64,000 bases of DNA, taken from NCBI GenBank assembly GCA_009192285.1, contig WBVU01000018.1, positions 1 through 64,000 of the forward strand. Reading direction: 5' to 3'. Below, piece after piece: positions 58,569-64,000 of the stretch (the first letter of the stretch is position 1; every line of letters begins with the position of its first letter). Below the pieces are notes generated by a model, which worked only from the letters and a program-made list of their open reading frames with translations, searched no databases and was not told the origin of the DNA. The stretch is from Morchella semilibera. Its lineage: Eukaryota; Ascomycota; Pezizomycetes; Pezizales; Morchellaceae. Both the position numbers and the translations under genes were made by a program.

Positions 58569-59707
58569 TTAATTAAGTTCAAATCACACTCAGTTCATCT
58601 AAGCATTTTATTTTTGATTTTATTTTTTTAATTTATCAGCCTGTCCAATATCGATCGCGAAAGAAAGGCTAGACTTGTAGTTCTATGTGTGTAACACTCA
58701 GTATTGTCGTGAGCGCTGTAACGCGCGCTTCTCAGATAGTTCACCCACTTCCTGGCGCCGCCGAGCCAGCTATCAATCATAGCTTTCGGCAAAAATACAT
58801 TAGAAGAGACACTCACCTCATTGTGGTCTTTTATCCCACACTCGAAAGTTGTAGTCGAGGGAAGGCTACCAGGACCTTTACATGAAAAGACCTAACCCTG
58901 AATTTTAGACATATGGTCTGTCAAATTTCTCAGAATTACGCTGAGAGAAGAATGAGTCCCGTCATATTATTGGCTCTTTCATGTGTGTTCTTTCCCCCAC
59001 CTAGCATATGCATACGACTCCCGGCCTTTCAATCTTCGAGACATCAGTGTGGATAAAAGGCTCTATTCTACAACCCTCATCAGAGGAGACCAACCCTCCA
59101 ACGCACCTTCTACAGTAATATATCACCGATCCTAAAATCTGATCTGATATCGCGTTTAGCGCGGTTCCTCCGGAGTTACATTGGTAAAAAATTTCCCCAA
59201 ACGTAGCGAAGAGGAAAAAGCAACTAGATGGCTAGTTTTCTCCCATCGACACTATATTAAAATTCCAAACAGTCCCATAGATAATGATATAGCTAGAGCT
59301 CGTATTGGGTCGATTGTTAGACACTGAATGTAAGCCACATGCATACATACATGTATACAGCCACGTACGTAGAGTATGTACATGTAGTTTAAATTGTGAG
59401 ACCTCACAATTGAGTAATTAATATATTCTTTCCTCACTAGAGTATGTAGGTAGGTAGGATGCATTCATCCCGTCAGCCTTTCTGCACATCTTGACTTAAG
59501 CTTCCCACATACATACATGTATGTATGCACCTGCAACAAGCTTAGGTTATCCATATCGTGGTTCTATATTTACCTCTTCCCCAGCCCCCCATACTCCAAA
59601 CCCTAACCCCTGGCATTTCAAAGTAGTTGGGTCCGTTGACGGTATTGAAGCCTCAAGATCTTGTCTATTTCAAATCAAAGATTATCCCATAAAAGAGTGT
59701 TATTATT

Positions 59708-59843
59708 AGAGTGATTTGTGATTTGGCCAATCCCTGTCCTCCAAATTTTGAGCTCAAATTTTGAGCTCTTGGCGGGATTCTCACCAAAAACTACCGCCAA
59801 GAACTAAATATTTAGGTTCAGGGGTTGTTGGCCAAATCGCTCT
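59708..59843. mobile_element. MITE, 136 bp, TIR AGAGYGATTTG..TTGGCCAA
   Basis: The left end AGAGTGATTTGTGATTTGGC continues CAAT. The inverted right end is AGAGCGATTTGGCCAACAAC, matching with a short gap. Flanks ATTATT / ATTATTATT fit an AT-rich target duplication. The interior contains two AATTTTGAGCTC copies and inverted TTGGCGG/CCGCCAA, allowing a long hairpin. Confidence 0.65.
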
Positions 59844-60765
59844 ATTATTATTGAAACAGTTTCATTCGGAGCCTAAATCCTAAACTTTTGAAAAGCTTGA
59901 TTTCCCACGCGCGCGGGCTTATTGGATAGGTGCCTATACAATCTACCCTCCAAAGGGAGAAGGCATAGGCCCGCAGGTAGTACCTACAGTCGTCCACGGC
60001 CGCTGATCATTCTCCTACATTATAATTGAACTTGGCGTTCTACTTAAGTACATACTTACAGTGGGGCCATCATCACCCCATGAGCGATTGTAGCACTAAT
60101 CAGGGGTAGATGATTTAATTCTTCTCTGCCACGCGCTTTCAATATCGTATAACGGACCCGGCCCGGTCAAAGGTTTATCCGTTTTTGGTATTGTAGTGTT
60201 TCAAGAAGCGCCACAAAATAAACGGCACCTTCCGATCCTGTACGGTACCTAAAGCAAAATATCTTGTGTATATATGTTTGTAAGGTTAGGGTTACCATGA
60301 TAGTTAACCGGTGTTGTTTCCGGAGCAACAGTTTAGATCCGATCAGTTCCCGCTGCAACCAAGCAAGACACGGCAAACTTTAACGTCATACATCGTCTAA
60401 GGTATAAGGATACATGTATGATGTTGCTCATCTCTACTAACATGACAGCAATTATCAATGTAGATATATCCTTAAGCTTGTGGCGAGCATTGATTTATTA
60501 CAGAGTTATTAGGCAAGTATGAGGTCAGAGGTACATCGAGATGCCCAATCTGATCGGAAGTGGTTAATTCCCAGCCAGCAAGATATGAAATCCGTAAAAG
60601 ATGATTTATAGAACCAGCTTTATACAGGTAGAGGAACATTCTATATTTATAGCCATATAGAGAGCAGAAATGCGTTCCCAAATCTTCAAACTCACATCAA
60701 TTCCCCCAACAATTGTACTACCAAAAAACGCTTCCTTAGTTCGTATACATATCTTTAAAAACACC

Positions 60766-61984
60766 ATGTCTTCTTCTTCATCCTCAGATCACCCCAATGC
60801 CGAGCTCCTCGCATCAAAGCTTTTTAGTGTCCACGGCTTCAAAGCTGTCGTTACAGGTGGTGGAACAGGTATCGGATTGATGATCACCCAGGCGCTAGTG
60901 GCAAACGGAGCGACGGTTTATATTACTGGGCGCCGTAAGGAAGCGTTGGATACTGTTGTAGAGAAGTATTCAGGCAGGGGCGGGCCAGACGCTGGAAAGA
61001 TTATTGCGTATGACCTTTTTGCAACTGAGTGTAAGGGTGGCAAACTGATGGTGAATATTCAGGACACCAGCGGATATCACGGACAAGGAAGATGTTAAAC
61101 GACTTGCCCTTGAGATCAGGGAGAAGGAGCCAAAGGGCATTCACCTTTTGGTTAACAATGCCGGTGTTGCAAAGGAGAAGGAAACTACTTCATATAAGAC
61201 CGGAGAGCCTGACTTTTCTAATGCTGATTCTATAACTGAGCATCTGTGGAAAGCGACTCCGGAGTCATGGGCAGGTCAGTACTACGCTTCATCTTTCTTC
61301 CAGGTAACCACCTAACAACTGCATAGAAACTTTTGAGACAAACTTAACGGCCCAATTCTTCTGCTCGGTTGCTTTCCTCCCACTATTGTCGAAAGGAACT
61401 GCAAACACACTGGGCTACTCGGCGTCAATCATAAACATCACCTCAATCTCGGGCGTGCTGAAAGGAAGCAGCTCCGGACAATTCGCATATGCTACCTCTA
61501 AAGCTGGTATTTAATCTTTCCCGTCGTCGCAGTGCTAGATATTGATATTGGTGTAGGGTTCATCCACTTGACGCGGATGTTGGGAACTACATTCGCCGAG
61601 TGCAAAGTTCGTGTTAACTCCATCGCACCTGGTATCTTCCCAAGTGAGATGACTGCCAACACCTCGGATGAAAACCAAAAATCAGAACTCAAAGGCATGG
61701 GGCAGAGCATTCCCGCTAGTATGTAATCTCTATAAATAAGCACCGGCGTTTGGAATAATTGTTGATCCTTAATAGAACGCACGGGAAGTGATGCGGATAT
61801 GGCTGCCGCCGTATTATATCTTGCTGGCCCTGGAGGAGTCTTTGTCAATGGACAGGTGTTGTATCCTGACGGAGGTACGGAATCTGATGGTGTAGCCCCA
61901 GAATACATGTTTCTCCATACTAATCATGATTGGTGTTTTAGGAAACATCTTGACAAGCCCATCGGCGACTTAAGTCTTCTATGA
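60766..61984 (+). CDS. Short-chain dehydrogenase/reductase, 334 aa
   Basis: Five exons, 60766-61007, 61063-61274, 61327-61506, 61557-61718 and 61776-61984, are joined by 50-57-nt introns. Coding length is 1005 nt. An in-frame ATG at 60670 would add 32 residues; MSSSSSS is preferred as a normal cytosolic start. The Rossmann NAD(P) motif TGGGTGIG is at 30-37, with GRRKE after beta-2. The NNAG motif is at 112-115, the catalytic Ser lies in NITSISG, and YATSK (Tyr206-Lys210) gives the active-site pair. VNSIAPG and YPDGG complete the classical SDR pattern. It resembles the fungal RhlG/3-oxoacyl-reductase-like group, which reduces keto groups using NADPH; the substrate is unknown. It is convergent with the transporter 324 bp downstream, which may be coincidental. 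The C-terminal tail after YPDGG is about 36 residues. Confidence 0.88.
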
Positions 61985-62307
61985 AGGGCTAATGTATGGT
62001 TCTATGATTTTTCATGAAACCTTAATAGTGATTAACGAACATGTACTACTCTTGACGAAAATCTAATACATTTTGATTGAAAAAGACATCTGCTTGGTGG
62101 ATATAAAACGAAGAGGAAACTAGTAACGCCTTAACATTGTAGAGGTTCGGTTTTTCAAAACCTAAAGAACTAATAGCTAGCTCTAGCGCCTTGGGAGGGG
62201 GGAAAAAAAGGTGAGGGAGGAAAAAACCAAGAGTCCCACACAAACGCGCCGTCACCGTGAAAAGAACCTGCCCACCTCAAAGATCATCCCCTGTTCTTTT
62301 CGTACCT
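61985..62307. other. Convergent intergenic spacer
   Basis: This 323-bp spacer lies between the stops of the SDR (plus) and the transporter (minus). It is AT-rich with a G-rich run near 62197 and shows no further gene. The two 3' UTRs probably share it. Confidence 0.6.
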
Positions 62308-64000
62308 CTATTTAACCCCCCATCCATTCCTCAGCACACTCTCAATTTCCTCCATCCTAAGGCCTTTTGTCTCGGGATATATTTTATAAACTGCTAAAAG
62401 CCCAACCCCACATACCAGCGCATAAACAACAAATAGCCCCTCAGCACCACCCCACATCCATTCCACAGCAGGAAGGAAAGTTGCTCCAATGACAAAGTTA
62501 AGCACCCAGTTCGTGGCTGTAGCCATGCCAGTTCCAAGCCCCCTGACACGCATTGGGAAGAACTCGGATTGTACTATCCACGGGATTGCACCAACGCCAA
62601 TTGCATAGGCTGCTACATATGCCATCATAAATATAATAAGTAGCGGGCTCCATATGGATTGTGAAGACGGTAGAGCATTCGTGGTGAGAATTGGTAGATG
62701 ATAAAAAGCCATCGCACATAATAATAGCCCCACTATCATACCGGGGATTGACCAAAGTAAGATCCTCCTCCTCCCGATACGGTCAATCAATGTGAATGCT
62801 AGTACAGTAAATACTAAATTTGTTCCGGCAACAACCATTGCAGTAGCGGTGGGATTCTTAAACCCCACTAGAGAAAATATAGTGGCGGAGTAGTACATCA
62901 GCGAATTGAACCCACAAGCCTGTTGGAGGCCTTGAAGCAAACAGCTTATTGCTAGAGCACGCCGATTGCCCCCAACTGCAAAAATTGCTTTCAATTTAGC
63001 CATCAGAGGATCTTTTGACACCGTTTCAACACCTTGCTCAATACCAGTGAGGACTCGCTCGACCGATGTTTCGGAGAGGTCACCATAGACCTTCCGCACA
63101 ACCTTTGCAGCTTCGTCGCGGCGAGAGTGCTGTACCAACCACCGCGGCGTCTCTGGCATAAAAAACATAAAAACAAACTGGAAACATGCAGGGACACCGC
63201 CGAGTCCAAGCATAAATCTCCAGCTAAGATCTTGGGAGAGTGTAGGCGGAGAAAGTATGAGACCAACAGTATAGGCAATAAGTTGGCCGAATGTGATAAA
63301 CAGGACATTGATTACGACCAGACGACCTCGGTGTGACGGAGGTGATAATTCAGAGATGTATCTATTTTCGTCAGCAAACATCGAAAGAGGCCATCCATAT
63401 ACCGCATAGGAGAGCCGATGGAGATCTAGGTGGGAGGATTCTCATCCAATTTTACTCACAGCGGCACAATTAGACTTCCAACACCGACACCGAGGCCCAC
63501 CACAGCACGGCCTATCACCATAGCGCCAACGTTCCCAGCGAGAGCCTGCCATAGGGCACCAAGAATGAAGAGAACATCTGCAACCCAGATAACTCCTCTT
63601 CGTCCGATACGGTCCGCCAGTAACCCAGCGAATAAACCGCCTATTAACGCACCAAGAGATGTAGAGGAAGTTATCAAGGACTTATCCCACGTTGTTACCG
63701 GCTTCTCAGGCGTGGAGAGTGATGGGCCAAGGTGTAGTAGTGCAGCCGAGATGGAGGCTGTATCGTCTACAGTGCGTTAGTTTTGTCAGTTGAGGTGTTG
63801 CAGTCAGATATGGGGACACCGTAGGTACTCACAGCCAAATAGCAGACCACTTATACCGGCTGTCAAGGTGAGGAGCCATATCCACCCTGTGATAACTCCG
63901 TCTTCGGGATTCTCCGTATTTTCCGTGGGATCAGAGAGAACATCTGGGTTCGCTATCAAAGGCTGGGTACTGAGCGACCGCGGGTCATCTTCGGTATCGA
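62308..64000 (-). CDS. Myo-inositol/sugar proton symporter (5' end beyond window)
   Basis: Exons visible are 63833 to beyond 64000, 63460-63766 and 62308-63361, with introns of 66 and 98 nt (both GTGAGT donors). The reading frame is continuous. Sugar-porter signatures are GLLFGYDTASIS in TM1, two copies of DRIGRR, PETPRWL after TM6 and PETKG after TM12. The stretch RGRLVVINVLFITFGQLIAY matches myo-inositol permeases of the ITR1/2 type better than hexose carriers. These proteins import myo-inositol with H+ across the plasma membrane. The N-terminal cytosolic tail (DPTENTENPEDG) is acidic, and its beginning lies outside the window. No frameshift or stop is seen in the visible part. Confidence 0.88.

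Larger units (their letters stand above)
56912..60765. other. Interval with a tRNA pseudogene and a MITE
   Basis: No protein gene is supported. Contents are poly-T (57210-57230), a decayed tRNA-Met copy (58507-58568), a MITE (59708-59843) and telomere-like CCCTAAC motifs near 57968, 59598 and 60284. ATAC/ATGT simple runs lie near 59340 and 59510. Confidence 0.5.

Noticed and set aside
1-64000. CRISPR arrays, bacterial operons or prophage
   Set aside because: The spliceosomal introns and intron-bearing eukaryotic tRNAs show a fungal nuclear genome; no regularly spaced repeat-spacer array was seen.

Overview
The window looks like nuclear DNA of a filamentous ascomycete. The coding genes carry many short GT-AG introns (most between 44 and 116 nt) with CTGAC/CTAAC-like branch sites. 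They encode typically fungal families: an NWD/NACHT NLR, an ankyrin-CorA protein, a LysM protein, a DHA1 MFS transporter and an ITR-type myo-inositol transporter. Genes are sparse, and about 70% of the window is AT-rich intergenic sequence loaded with short inverted-repeat elements. That low density is reminiscent of repeat-rich Pezizomycetes such as truffle relatives, but this is inference; nothing here fixes the species.

Layout. 1-1.8 kb: two copies of a LINE-like 3' end with telomere-like CTAACCCTAA tails, one carrying a reverse-transcriptase C-terminal remnant. 2.4-4.5 kb: an unrecognised four-exon gene (minus) whose second exon carries a GCGCCAGG minisatellite. 4.5-6.8 kb: MITEs. 6.8-7.9 kb: an N-terminally truncated patatin-like phospholipase (minus). 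8.0-12.8 kb: minisatellites and no convincing gene. 12.8-17.6 kb: an intact nine-exon NLR of about 1290 aa (minus). 17.6-21.9 kb: gene-free, with a pogo-like MITE and a foldback. 21.9-22.6 kb: a small secreted protein. 22.6-27.4 kb: gene-free, with three inverted-repeat elements. 27.4-29.2 kb: a seven-TM membrane protein. 29.2-33.4 kb: gene-free, with hAT-like, mariner-like and GC-rich-TIR MITEs. 33.4-36.5 kb: a seven-exon ankyrin-CorA fusion. 40.2-40.7 kb: a LysM secreted protein. 41.1 kb: tRNA-Asn with intron. 43.0-45.2 kb: a seven-exon MFS transporter. 45.2-56 kb: a gene-poor stretch with tRNA-Pro (intron) and initiator tRNA-Met. 56.0-56.9 kb: a secreted protein. 58.5 kb: a decayed copy of initiator tRNA-Met. 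60.8-62.0 kb: an SDR oxidoreductase, convergent with a myo-inositol/sugar transporter that runs off the right edge.

Functional themes. One is sensing/immunity-type proteins: the NLR, the patatin remnant (patatin is a known N-terminal effector domain of fungal NLRs) and the ankyrin-CorA protein. The other is a secreted/transport set: LysM protein, two secreted proteins and two MFS carriers. All exon joins given were worked out by hand from splice consensus and reading-frame continuity. The whole-gene phase sums close for every intact multi-exon model, but no transcript or database evidence was available.
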